From the NCBI RefSeq assembly GCF_033439725.1, contig NW_026944383.1:2170001-2234000 (forward strand): 64,000 bases of DNA, given 5' to 3'. The translations under genes and the position numbers were made by a program. This DNA is from Neurospora tetraspora. Taxonomy: Eukaryota; Ascomycota; Sordariomycetes; Sordariales; Sordariaceae. The notes under the pieces were generated by a model. That model saw only the letters and a program-made list of their open reading frames with translations. It did no database searches and was not told the origin of the DNA. Every line of letters starts with the position of its first letter. Positions within the stretch are counted from its first letter, which is position 1. This document shows positions 16,660 to 28,613 of this stretch, piece after piece.

Positions 16660-17474
16660 CTTCGCTTTTTTTCTATGATATGACAGGTATTGATCCAAAA
16701 TGATTTGTTTTCTCGGAAACTCTCCAAGATTTTTTTGAGAGTTTCTAGGAAGATGTTAACTGATAAGCTCCGAAACGCGGGAGTGGCGGGGTAAGCAGGC
16801 AACTGGACTCACTGATAATTTATCGTCTCTCGTCTAATCTCCACGGTTCGTTTGATCACGGACGTTCGAAATGACAAGGAACCTAAAAGTAAACGAGTCG
16901 TGTATACACTACTATGAATAATGAAGAAATAGAAAAGTGGTTGGAGTCTAGTGTACCTATATAAAGGACAAACAACAACCAACAGGATGCTCAAAGCCGC
17001 GGATATCCCTTCAACCGCCTTTCGCCTGATGATCCCCCGAGACCCCAAACATGTGAGTTGCTCGGCTTGTTGTTAGTGGCTTGTTCCCTACAAGTTTTCT
17101 CCACCAGGCGGCCACCAAACAGGAAGGCGGGCGGCTGATGGCTGAGGACGCCGAGTCCCGATATTTTTTACATTACTAAACAATTTTCCCAGAGGATCTA
17201 CACTAGAGGTATAGTCCTGATATTGCAAGGCGAGAGATCTGCTTGTGAACTTCAAGTCTTGGCATTCACTGGAACTGACCCCATGATCAAAACATACAGA
17301 GACTGCGGAGCTTTGCTCGGCGTGGGCAAAAAAAGGGGGGAGGAAAGAAGAGGGATGATCGTTACAGCAACGGTGATCCTTTCGTACAGGAGCAACAGGA
17401 AATCACACCCAGCCCAGATCGTACACCCACCTTACAATACCTTACCCTTCGACCCTTCCCATCCAAGTCCCAAC
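16660..17474. other. intergenic region upstream of the nucleoside hydrolase
   Basis: About 815 bp between two minus-strand genes. It should hold the nucleoside hydrolase promoter and the 3' UTR of the aldehyde dehydrogenase. The short frames lack domains or splice-supported extensions. I see no repeat or RNA gene. Confidence 0.5.
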
Positions 17475-18959
17475 TTAATACTTAAAAGTAACAGTCTTAC
17501 TCCTCACCCACTCCGCCAACCCCTTATTAGTATTGAACCTCCCATACCCGCTCTCCTTCGCGCCACCATGGGGCAGCGTCGCCTCATCATGCACCGTCAT
17601 GCTATTAATATGCACCGCGCCCGTCTCGATCTCCTTGGCCATGCGCAATCCCCTTCTCAAATCCTCAGTAAACACGGCGCTGGTTAATCCGTACTCGGTA
17701 TCGTTCGCGATCCTTAGCGCCTCCTCCTCGGTCTCGATCTCGTACACGGCCACCGTGGGACCGAAGCTCTCGGTCTTGTAGATGTCCATGTCGGTGGTGA
17801 TGCCCGAGATAATAACGGGCCGCATGCACGTGGTGGTTTCTTCTTGGGCGTCAGGGTTGCCGTAGAGCAGCTTGGCGCCCTTGGAGAGCGCGTCGGCAAG
17901 GAGCTTCTTGTTCTTGTTGACGGCGGTGGAATTGATGAGGATGGGGGCGGGCGTCTGGGGGCCGAAGATGTTCTCAACGGCGCTGACGAGCTTCTTCTCG
18001 AATTCGGCGCGGACGGACTTGTGCACGAGGATGCGCTCGGTCGACATGCAGATCTGGCCAGAGTTGAGGAAGGCGCCGAGGGCGCACTGGGTCGCGGCGT
18101 TCTCGAGCTCGGCGTCCTCCCAGACGATGGCGGAGGCCTTGCCGCCGAGCTCGAGCAGCACGGGCTTGAGGTTCTCGCCGGCCAGGCGCCCGATGATGCG
18201 GCCGACGGCGGTGCTGCCGGTGAAGTTGACCTTCTTGACCTGGGGGTTGGAAATGAGCGAGCTGGTGATGGCGGGGGCGTTGACGTGCTCGTGGACGAGC
18301 ATGTTGAGAACGCCCTTGGGCAGGCCGGCTTCGTGGAAGACGGAGCAGAGACCCCACATGGTGCGTGGGCAGAGCTCGGTGGCCTTGAGGATGGCGGTGT
18401 TGCCGGCGGCGATGGGGTAGAGGATGGAGCGGATACCGAGGATGTAGGGGGCGTTCCTTGCAACAAGTGTTAGTGAATCACTATCGCTTAGTTGCCTGGG
18501 CTGGACTCACCAAGGGGCAACGGCGAGAACAACGCCAAAGGGCTCCTGCAAGACGAGAGCAGCAGATTCGGGATCATTGACTACTGGGAACGATCCTTCC
18601 AACGTGTTGCATCTCCCGGCCACATCCAACACCAACTCCTTCGCAATCTGAATGTTGGAGTCGGCCCATTGGCGTGGAGCACCTGTCTCATTCATCATGT
18701 ACTGGCCCAACTCCTCCTTCCTCTTCTCCAAGATGTCGGCCACCTTGTGGAAGAGGTCCCGGCGTTGGTTGGGGTGCGATTTCCTCCATGTCTTGAAAGC
18801 TTCTGCCGCCGCGTTTACGGCCGCCTGAACTTCGGTATCGGTAGCGCTGCTGCACTTGTGAACAACCTTTTGGGTTGCTGGAGATGTGACATCGAAGGTC
18901 TTGGACGTGACAACCTCCTCGCCATTGATGAAGAACGGCACGGTATATGTTTCGGCCAT
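17475..18959 (-). CDS. NAD(P)-dependent aldehyde dehydrogenase, salicylaldehyde/vanillin type
   Basis: Minus-strand exons 18959-18511 and 18456-17475 join in frame across a 54-nt intron with a CTAAC branch point, giving 476 aa, a normal ALDH length. The motifs are complete: NFTGSTAVGR at the nucleotide site, LELGGK with the general-base Glu near residue 252, and GQICMSTER with the nucleophile Cys near 286. The C-terminal GGAKESGYGRF is also present. It resembles fungal enzymes that oxidise aromatic aldehydes such as salicylaldehyde or vanillin to acids; the exact substrate is inferred. An in-frame Met 42 bases upstream (19001) would add 14 residues. I chose 18959 because MAETYTVPFFING matches the usual start. 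No cytosolic or mitochondrial targeting signal is obvious. Confidence 0.92.
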
Positions 18960-19228
18960 GGTTTCGGTTGTTGGATGAAAGAGCAAGGGGATCGCCAGCA
19001 CAATCCGGGGTATCTATAAACTGGGGAATGGTTAAAATCCAGGCAAGGAACAAAACCAAGTAATGCTGAGAAACAGAATAATGGTCAAGGGAAATGCGTA
19101 GCAAGGGTTCTATAACATCATATACGTCGTAGCGGATCCCAAGGACGGAGTGAGTGGGACTGATGAAAGATCTTGGTTGCCCACATCCCCGCAGCACCAA
19201 GCCCGGGAGTGGGTAGCATTGATCAGCG

Positions 19229-19511
19229 TTTGAAAGAACTCAACTCGCCAAGCCAAATATAACTAACTAACCAACCCAACTCAACCAACTCGAGGTTCCG
19301 AGTTGAGTTGCACTCGGGGTTCTAGGTTGAGTTGCCGAGTTGGCCGCCTTCGGCAGATTTTTTTTTGGTGGTGGTTTTGGCCGGGACCGTATTCTAAGGA
19401 GCAATACCCGAGTGGGGGTTAGGGTTATAGGAGGCCCTATTGTCTTGGCATAAGTTGCCCCACTCAATCCAACTCGAACCCCCGAGTTGAGTTGAGTTGA
19501 GTTCTTTCAAA
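19229..19511. repeat. small inverted-repeat element, MITE-like
   Basis: The left arm TTTGAAAGAACTCAACTC (19229-19246) is repeated perfectly in inverted orientation at 19494-19511. An imperfect extension continues about 14 bp outward on both sides. The interior is full of GAGTTGA/CAACTC units and a telomere-like GGGTTAGGGTT. No coding sequence is present. I cannot see a clean target-site duplication, so it may be a MITE or just a decayed hairpin repeat. Confidence 0.55.
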
Positions 19512-21807
19512 TGCTGCCAATGATGGGCCGATGAACCATCCAGGACATCCCTTGGTGGTGACATGACAATGACCCGGGTCTTTATCCTGATGAACTCCTT
19601 GCGCAAGTTGTTAGGCTGTTACTGTGACTGTGTCTCCAGATATTCCATGTGGTGGTTACACAATCTCGGCTCCAGATTTGATATGCAAGGGTCAATGACA
19701 CGGCGACACTGACAGCGCCGACAAATGAATAATGAAGCTATCGAGGAATCTGATGGTTGATCAGCTCCACCAATCAGAGCTTATACATCAGGTACCTGTA
19801 GCGAACACCAGGAACGGGGCACAACACCCACAACCACACCCTTGGGCCTTGGCAACTGCGGGGTCTCCAGTGGGATCTAGGCGAAGCGGAGGTGACCTTC
19901 GGCATCTGTCTGACAAATTCCCCTACTCTGAGGCTCAACCTTGATACGATGGCTAGGTTGATTTGGGGATAGCTTCGGGAGTTGAACATCCCCGTCTGGA
20001 AGAACAGGGGGGTCCCGGGACAAGAAGAGAGCAGTGATACGGAGTGGGGTGTATGGGGCCTCCGAAATCTTGGTGTCTCTTCCCCCGACGCTCGGACACC
20101 TCCCGAGTCAAGTCCGAGGCCGGGTTCACATATTCGGACGGGTCCGCTGGGGATGACCATCGGAGCCGGTAGATCCACATTCGGACACGGAACGGATGTG
20201 TTGAAATGTTGATCACCGGCCGTGGCGCTATTCTCTAGAGCCTGCATCCTTTCTTCTTTCTGGCTACCGGCGAGCGCATCGGCCGGGTTGACAAAGGGTT
20301 GAGGTATAAATATCATGTCAACTTCAGACACCTGAAACGAGATGAGATGGAAGACGAAGGAAGACACGATTTTGTCCCATCTTTCAATCGGATCACAGAG
20401 ATGAAGCTCAAGCAAAAGTTGAAGAAATGAAAAGGTGGGGTAACTGCCAGCATCTGACAGCTGTGACCAGTTGGCATGTTGATTTGCTCTGCCTGCCTGC
20501 CTGCCCGCATCCATTTGACAGGCTTCAGGCACGCATGCCCCTCCTCTCTGTTGTGCCCTGAACCGCCTTGGACCCTGAGGTCTAGACCGGGCCATTGCGG
20601 CTTCCGATCCTCATCCCAACAGGGTCCTCCCCCGGAATGTCAGACGACGACAAGCGAAACACTTCCAAAGTGCTCTCGCAGACTGAGTGAGGCGTAAATA
20701 GAGACCATGAAAGAACTGAAGTGCCCTGTTGTGGTCTGTCCGTTGCCCCGTCAAGCTCCCATCCCAATAAGTCTCCATCATCATGCGCATGTGTGATGAT
20801 GGTGTCCTTGTCTTGACATGCCGAATTCATAATGACGACACGGCTACTCTTACATCAATCACCAGGATGAACCAACCACGAAGTAAATGGGAGTTGTAGA
20901 ATATCCATGTACCCGGTTGATAACGGCCAGGCAGGCAGCAATGGATGGTGGATGCTTGTCGACGATGGAACGATGGGACTACTCAATGGAAGCGAAACGG
21001 ATGCGCTATTACCTTACGAGGTTTATCTGATCAATTTTTAGAAATTTCTTTCTTCGATCGGATCGGGCATTGACGCGGTTAGCCATAAGTCCCCTTTTCC
21101 ACCCACTCAAATCCTCTCAACCCCAGCAGGACTGCACCTGCCTCCATTCCCCGTGTGGTGCCAGCTGCAGTTCGCAGTTTTTTCCTTCCTTCCACTTCGG
21201 AGATCCGGGACCTGCTGGCCCAGACCTACCGGTAGGCCTCCGTTAGGTTGCCTTACCCTAGGGCCACTGCAATCCATGGTGCAGAGTGCTTTCCTTCCTC
21301 GCTGCGGCTGCATCTGCCGTGATTTTAGTTTCTTCCATCTTTTCTTTCTTCCACCGCTTCTTTGTCGATCGATTTCAACCACCAGCATCCGCTATCTTCA
21401 ACACTGCGCATACACAACCAGTTGGCAATTCACTTGCAGTTTACTACCACGGCGTACGACCACGGAACAGCTTGCTTCACCCAAAAAAGCCTCGCGATTT
21501 ATATCGACAGCCAACGACACAAGCCCACCTAAGCTCACTTCCCTCTACCAAGAAATATCACTTTCTGCATTGATACTACTTACGGAAAGGCCTCGCCGGC
21601 TTCGTTTCTCCCTCGTTGAAACATCCAGTCAAAGAATCCGCTACGCCTGACGCTTCCTCTCCGCATTCCAGCTCCCTCCCCCCAGTGGTTACCACCCGCC
21701 CGGTTGACCAACCACCACGGCCACATCTCCAACAGCCACGTTCCGACCGTGTAGGCGCCCGACACCCTGACTCCTGGCTAAGCCATCTTACCAGAGCCAC
21801 GGACGCC

Positions 21808-21837
21808 ATGCTCAAGGTTCGACTACTTCAGTCATAG
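21808..21837 (+). promoter_or_regulatory. short upstream ORF in the kinase leader
   Basis: A nine-codon frame (ATG CTC AAG ... TCA TAG) starts about 195 bp before the kinase start codon, if transcription begins upstream of it. It could reduce translation of the main frame. The transcript start is unknown. Confidence 0.3.
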
Positions 21838-22003
21838 CATCAGGCGTCTTTGCAGTCTTTTAGCCTTTAGCCTTTCTTTCATCTTTTCCGAGCTTCCCGG
21901 GTCGAGAAACATCTGATACGCTCTTACGATCGAACACGCCCTGCCGATTTACGAGTTCCGCGGACCAATAGGATCTCGTACGACCCTATTACGGGACGAC
22001 GAC

Positions 22004-25000
22004 ATGGGCCCCGGTCTACCATCCTCCCCAGACGACAATGACAACCCTGTCTTGCAGGACGAGCCCCGGTCCGCCCACCAAGAGACGCAACTCCCACAAG
22101 ACCCCAACATGCCATCGGCACTACCGGACGGGAACCCCGTGTCCATGACTCCTCAAGTACGCAAGAGTCAGTCGTCGAGCCCTTTGCGCCTCACAATGCC
22201 GTTCATAACCCCGGGTCAGCTTGCCTTTTCAGCAATGCAATTTCTACCCGTTCCAATCCTGGTCTTGGATAGCCTCAAAACAGTGGTACTGGCTAATGAG
22301 TCTGTGGGAAGACTACTGGGCATGCCATTGGATGCGACCGGAGAAGGGGATGGTCTTTCTTCGACAATGGACCAGCTCCGTGGCCAGACTCTTTCCCAAG
22401 TTGGTATCGACCTTATCCAGGATGGCATGCCGGTTTGGATTGCGTGGGAACAGTTTTTGGAACAGGTTGCCCTCGAGATGGGAGTTGGAAATATGGGAGA
22501 GGAAGAGACCTTAAAGCCAGTTCTGCAAACAGATCCGGACGGAGACGCTACGCCACGTCCTGCACAGGTCCCCCAGTCAGCTTCCGCTTCTTCGCCGCGT
22601 TCTAGATCGACATCGGCTCCAACAATGGATGGCGTGTGCGACGGGGAAACAGGCAACACCACCTGCCGCCCATCACCAAACGCTGTTGTCGACGTGGTCA
22701 TTGCCAGGAGAGATATCGCCCGGACAACATATGACACCCGCGCCCGGTCAGAGAGCTCTACGTTCCACGCACAAGCCAAGATGATCATTTCCGTTTGGCA
22801 GTTGAGCCCGCAGCAAACCTACTTTACCCTCACTTTCACCAACACCGAATCCAACTATGTCCCTCCGGTTGGTGCTAAGAAGCTGGCTGGAGGGCGTGAC
22901 GTCTTGGATGCTGCTGAGAAAAAGTACCCTTACAGCGTAAACGACCCTCCCTCTATGACATCAAGTCGTGATTCGCGTCCTCGCTCTCCATCCTTTCCCC
23001 TAAGTCCTTCTGCGGTCGCCATGTCATCCAGTCCTTTCCCTCCGCTTGGACCTCCATCTCACTCTTCCATCACCAGTGCTCCTTCCATGCTCCAAAAGAT
23101 CACTGTTATGAAAGATGCTCTTCTCGATAAGACACAGACGCCAATTATTGCCATGTGGAGGGACGGGAGCGTAATTCTTCCCAACAAACATGCCCGGCGC
23201 CTCTTCAATCAAGATCCTGTACATGGCGCTCCCCTCGAAGGTTCCAACCTCCTGACACAGTGGAAAATGTGGACAGACGATTTCAGCAGGCAGTTGGAGA
23301 CCGATGAATACCCAATATCTGTTCTGATCAAAACTGAAACGTCTTTTGAAAGCTACAGAATTGGCATGCTAGGTCAAAACGGCGAGCGGTTAATATTCGA
23401 CATTGATGGAGCAGTGATCCGAGATGAGATTACAGGCGAATTTCTGGCGGGCGTGATAACATGCAGGGACATCACGCGCATCGAGCATGAAATCAGTCAA
23501 ATCAGCGAAGAAAGGTTCAGATTGATATGCGATACCATGCCTCAGCTTGTGTGGACTACGGGACCAGATGGCGCGCATGACTTCTACAACAGCAGGTGGT
23601 ACAGCTACACAGGTCTCACCGTAGAAGATTCGCTAGGGAAAGGCTGGAGAAAGGCGTTTCATCCGGATGACTTGGTCGAGACTGAGAGGCGATGGCAAAA
23701 CTCAATTCGAACTGGCGAGCCGTATATGATAGAGTACCGATGTCGCAGCAAAGATGGCGAGTGGAGATGGTTCCTTGGTCGGGCGCTGCCTCTGAAGAAC
23801 AAACAAACGGGGAAAATCGAAAAGTGGTTCGGTAAGTGGCTCTTCTTTTATTGTTGTTTAAAGAGCATCGTATCTAACCACTGTTACAGGAACCTGCACC
23901 GACGTGCACGAAACCATGGAAGCAAAGCTCGAAGCCAAGCGGACAAGACAACAGCTACGTAGCGTCATCGCCCACTCGCGAATGACCATGTTCGCTGTTG
24001 ACCCCAATCGGAAGGTTACCTTGCTGGAGGGATCGTTGATATGGGACGCTCTCTCACCGGAACGTAGTGGCCCATCCTGGTTTATCGGAAAGGATGTCTA
24101 TGAAGTTTTCAACAATCTCAACCAACAATTACCGGATGGCCAGACACCTGCTTTTCTGCAGCCCCTCGAGTCCATCCTTGGCGGGAAATCACCGGTAGAA
24201 CTGCAGGACCACAAGTTCGGTAAGTACCATCACAGACGTAAGGATTCGGATGTCCTGAAGAGCCTAACGACAGACTCAGCAGGTAGATGGTACCGCACTG
24301 GTTTTCAGCCCATTCCCAGGAGAGATCCTCTTACCGGAAACTCAACAGAGGATTTGATCGAAGGCGTCATGGGCTTCATAATGGACGTAACCGAATTAAA
24401 GGATCGCGAAAGGGACATCGAGGCTCAGGTACTGGAGAAGAGACAGCTTCTAGCCAATGAAGCAGCCGCAAAGGAAGCAAGTCGGCTCAAGAGCCAGTTT
24501 TTAGCCAACGTGAGCCTACCAATTCACTTCCCACATCGCTTTTGTACTAACGTTGTGTAGATGTCTCACGAGATTCGGACACCAATTACCGGTGTAATCG
24601 GAATGGCGGAATTGTTGCTTGATGTTAAGCTTGATGACGAGCAACGAGAGCTGACGGAGAACATTTTCCGTTCGGCGAACGCACTCCTGACTGTAATCAA
24701 CGATATTCTTGACTTCTCGAAGATTGAGTCCGGGCGACTGGACATCGAAGAAGTACAGTTCTCATTAGCTGTTGTCATTCAGGAGGTCAGCAAGATGCTC
24801 AGCTTCACAGCCGAGCGGAAAAGCTTAGCCTTCAGCTACGAGATATGTTCGGATATTGCGATTGATCTCGTGGTCATGGGAGATCCTGGACGTGTGCGGC
24901 AAATCATCACAAACCTGGCCACAAACAGCATCAAGTTCACACATGAGGGCCATGTTAAGCTAAACGTCTTTGTCGAACAGGAAACGGACGATACTATTGA

Positions 25001-26306
25001 GGTCAAGTTCGTGATTCAGGATACGGGCATCGGTATCGAGGAGGAAGTGCTAAAACGACTCTTCCAGCCTTTCAGTCAGGGAGATCCCTCGACAGCGCGG
25101 AAATTTGGGGGTACCGGTCTGGGGCTGACCATTTCCAAGAACTTGCTGGAACTGATGAAAGGGCGTATGGCGCTCGCTTCCAACAAGGGCAAAGGAACTA
25201 CAGCCACATTCTGGATCCCATTCAAGAAGCCACATAAAGCACAATCGGTTACCGGTCCGCTGTCTGACAGATTGCAGGGCGAGACAAGCGTGTCTTGCAA
25301 CAGCCCGGCTCCGGCTGACCAGGAGCCGAGTGCGCTGAGCGGCGAGCAGAGGTCGGCATGGAGACAATCCTCGCTAAGCCTCTCCACTACCACCTCACAA
25401 GAGGAGCTTAGCATGCCGGATCGCAGCAAGGTTTTCATCCTGGTAGTCGAAGACAACGAGATCAACCAGCAAATCGCTATCAGAACGATTAAGAAACTAG
25501 GCTTTCAAGTCGCGGCCGCCTGGAACGGCAAGGAAGCTCTCGAATACCTGTCCGAAGCCAGCGCAGGCAAAAAAAGGAAGCCGGACATCATCCTGATGGA
25601 CGTACAAATGCCTTTGATTGATGGGTACCTGTGCACACACCTCCTCCGACACCACGTCCCCTACAGAACTTATGTGAGGGATGTGCCCATCGTGGCCATG
25701 ACCGCCTCGGCAATCCAAGGCGACAAGGAAAAATGCAAGAGGGCGGGCATGGATGACTACCTCTCCAAACCGGTCAAGAGCAAGACGCTCGAGAAGATGT
25801 TGGTCAGGTGGTGCACGACTAAAAGGGAGGACGTCTCGCCGACGACATCACAGTGCTCAGAGTCGGGTGAGCATTGTCACAGTGCGGATATACCTGCTGT
25901 TGGGCTGAATGAGGGGGAGCCATCAGATTTGGACTTGAACGCGTATGACAATAATGTTGAGGATGAGGGGTCAAGTCTTGCTACGCCTATGGGCCCTGTT
26001 CGCGTGGAAGAGGGAGCGCCTCAACGTGGTGGTGGTGAGGTTGAGCCATCACCGACGGCGGGATACTTTTCGTCGGGGTCAGGTTCTGGACATGGCGTGT
26101 CTGAGACAGTAAAACAAACAGCAGATCCTGGTGAGCAGACAATGCTTGGCCGAGCTGAGCAGCTTCTTGATCCAATACGACCGAGCGTGGAAGAAACGGC
26201 AACAAGTCCGACTTTGATAGAGCAGAGTACACATGGAGAGGCGTTGACGGAGGAAAATCTGGGCAGGTTGCAGGAAGAACAACATAAAGAGCTGCAAAGC
26301 AAATAA
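22004..26306 (+). CDS. hybrid histidine kinase with PAS domains (TcsA/Fos-1-like)
   Basis: Exons 22004-23831, 23890-24219, 24283-24509 and 24561-26306 join in frame to 1376 aa. The N-terminal half has three PAS-like folds, the clearest near residues 500-620 (MPQLVWTTGPDG ... RSKDGEWRWFLGRALP). The HisKA box MSHEIRTPITGV puts the phospho-accepting His near residue 798. The ATPase domain follows with NLATNSIKF (N box), DTGIGIEEE (G1) and GGTGLGLTIS (G2). A receiver domain (VVEDNEINQ, ILMDVQMP with the Asp near 1142, then SKPVKS) closes the fold before a disordered tail. No membrane segment is visible, so it is probably cytosolic. It should autophosphorylate on His, pass phosphate to its own receiver, and feed an Hpt protein to the Ssk1/Skn7-type regulators. 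Similarity of the kinase core suggests fungal TcsA/Fos-1; in Neurospora the counterpart may be nik-2, but I am not certain. Confidence 0.9.
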
Positions 26307-26822
26307 GTAAAGGGAAGGGGGGGTGGGAATGACATAGTTATCTTCAACAGAAAGCGGAATCACTTCCTTATAAAAGTAGGGGGGGTTAGATTAGACCTGG
26401 GGCACAAATCCCTTGTATGGGCAGGCTTTGTTTAAAAGCGTTAACGGCATGATACCAACGGGTTTCTGGTTTTGGAAGACGCATGAACGAGCATTTTTTC
26501 TCGCCTCTGTTTCTCGCCTCTGTTACATATGTCCAAGTCACCATGCAGAACTTCGACGAGCGTAAAAGTGAATATTCAGCAGAAGGGGTATCGGCGTAAG
26601 CGCAATGATATAGCAGGCGTGATAGACATGCTATAAAAATATGACGAAATGACGCCGGCATAACCATGACCACATTTATCAACTGTTGTGATCGTGTTTT
26701 GCTGACTACGGTGCAGGTATGTTTTGTTCCTGATCAGATCAATCGACTCTCTAGACTGACTTGACTACCTGAACTAACCATCCATCCATCCATCCCTCCC
26801 CAACCTGAACTACTATTTGTAA
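26307..26822. other. convergent 3' region
   Basis: About 515 bp between the stops of the kinase and the CDC26 gene. It holds a (CATC)n microsatellite near 26780 and no recognisable gene. Confidence 0.55.
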
Positions 26823-27229
26823 CTAACCCCTCCGTCTCCCATGAGCTGCTGTAGTCCTCCCTCCACCACCAGCACCTCCACCAGCACCTGCTCCTCCTGC
26901 TGCTCCTCCTCCCCCTCCTCCCCCTCCTCCTGCTCCTGCTCCTGCTCCTGCTCCGGCAGTACCAACCTGTCCCTCAGGCGTAACAGCACTCACACTACCC
27001 ACCCTCGAAGCCGGCACAGCAGCAGTAGATGTAGATGCCACCGACAAAGAAGCATGTCCCCTCGTCAACCGAGCGTACAACCCCTCTTGCTCGTCCGCTT
27101 CCATGGCCATTCTCCTTCTTTGGGCACGGAGGGCGGAGGCTTGTTGTTGAGCGGCGGCACGCTGTTGGGCTTGTTGGGCGGCGACGCGCTGGGCGGGTGT
27201 TTGTGCTGCTGGTTGTTGTGGTTGGGGGG

Positions 27230-27260
<31 letters not shown>

Positions 27261-28064
27261 GGTTGTGGTTGTGCGGGGGACTGGAGTTGGGGGAATCGGA
27301 GGGGGAATGTTTTGGGATTGGGAGAGGCGGCGGTTTGTGTTGTTTGTGTTTGTGTTGGTGCGGGTATGGTGAGGGGGTTGCGGTTGTTGTGGTTGTTGGT
27401 TATGGTGGGTTGTTTGGTGACTGTGTTGAGAATGAGTAGTCGCCTGAGAAGCTTGTGACTGTTGTTGATGTGCATGCGGAGGTTGATTCGTCGGCGTAGC
27501 AATCACCTGGTTCCCAGACTGAGCAGCAACGGGAGGAGTATGGAATTGGATCTCGTGGCTTTCGACGTGCAGCCCGTAGCCGTGGAGGTGGTAGGGTGGG
27601 AGCATTTCCATTCCTCTTATGTTGTCTCCATTGCTGCCGTTGTTGTCATCGGAGGGGGAAATAAGGGGGATGTGGGTGTTGATGTCGAGGTCCATTTCCC
27701 ACGAGTAGCCGTATCCTTGGTCGATTCGCTGTGTTGCTTCTTCTTCGGAGTCTGCTTCTTGGGCGCCATCGTATTGTCCTGTGGCAGCTGGGGTTTGTTG
27801 TTGCAGCTGTCCTGCACGTGTTGTTGTTGTGCCCCCGCGTAGCCCTCTTCTTCCTCCTGCTCCGCCTGGCAACATGGCAGATGGAGTTTCCACCGCCGTT
27901 GCTGTCGTCGTAGGTCCGGTAGGTGTGACTGCCGCGCGTGATTGATGGTGTGGTTGTCTCCCTCCTCCAGCAGCTGTCGTAGCTTGTTGTGGTGCTCTAG
28001 TCCCGGTACCACCACCCCTTCGACCGGCTGTTGTGGTCGTCCTCTCTTCCGCCTGACCCTGGCC

Positions 28065-28095
<31 letters not shown>

Positions 28096-28613
28096 TGCGC
28101 ATGTCTCTGCGCCGCATGTCTCTGCGCCGCCGATTGCTGCTGCTCCATCATCCTCGCCTGTCTCTGCGCATGGCGCTGCGCATAGTAACTTTCGTCACCG
28201 GCATCTTCTTCTTCTTCTTCTTCACTCTCTTCTTCTTCTTCGTCCTCATCGCCAGTACCCATATACTGTTCACTTATCCTTGCACCACCACCACCACCGC
28301 CGCCGCCGCCGCCGCCGCTGGTACCAAACCCTAACCCACTTCCTTGGCCGTGACCGTGACCGAATCCACCACTTGGCCCAACATTTCCAACACCAGGATG
28401 TTCCCTCCCAAAAATCCTCGCTCCTGCGCTGGGTTGTTGTGGTTGTTGAAGTGGTTGCGAGTGGTGGCCGTGATGACCCCGTCTCATGGCATCCTGACGG
28501 GCTTGTGTGCGAGCAGCCATCTCGCGGGCTTTTTGGCGCTCAAGGGCACGGTCGTCGTACGAGGCTATGTCTTCGGCCGTGATGGTTAGGACTGTTAATG
28601 GGCGGCGGAGCAT
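26823..28613 (-). CDS. cdc26: anaphase-promoting complex subunit CDC26 with long low-complexity extension
   Basis: A 596-codon frame starting MLRRPLTVLTITAEDI, followed by ASYDDRALERQKARE, which is the CDC26/APC12 N-terminal signature. In the APC/C this N-terminus threads into the TPR superhelix of the Cdc16/Cut9 subunit and stabilises it, supporting ubiquitination of mitotic cyclins and securin. Usual CDC26 proteins are about 70-130 aa. Here only about the first 75 residues look like the family. The rest is poly-Gly, poly-Glu, poly-Gln, poly-Thr, His/Gln-rich and Ala-Gly-rich tracts, with several DNA microsatellites. The frame stays open for 1.8 kb, so the extension may be translated, but an unrecognised intron or an earlier real end cannot be excluded. 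The start and N-terminal identity are the firmest parts. Confidence 0.7.

Larger units (their letters stand above)
18960..22003. other. 3-kb intergenic region and leader of the histidine kinase gene
   Basis: It holds a short inverted-repeat element (19229-19511), a (CTGC)n microsatellite near 20490, and the probable long leader of the histidine kinase gene with at least one short upstream reading frame (21808-21837). A 273-codon minus-strand frame at 19774-20595 lacks any domain and looks chance. Long, pyrimidine-rich leaders are common for regulatory genes in this group. Confidence 0.45.

Noticed and set aside
17844-18473. A 209-codon plus-strand frame opposite the aldehyde dehydrogenase
   Set aside because: It is a GC-rich shadow of the conserved ALDH coding sequence and has no domain of its own.
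19415-19435. Telomere-like TTAGGG words here and near 29,136
   Set aside because: Only one to two units each, in unique surroundings; not a telomere or a clear interstitial array.
19774-20595. A 273-codon minus-strand frame
   Set aside because: No domain, no conserved-looking motif, and a composition typical of chance open frames in GC-rich intergenic DNA.
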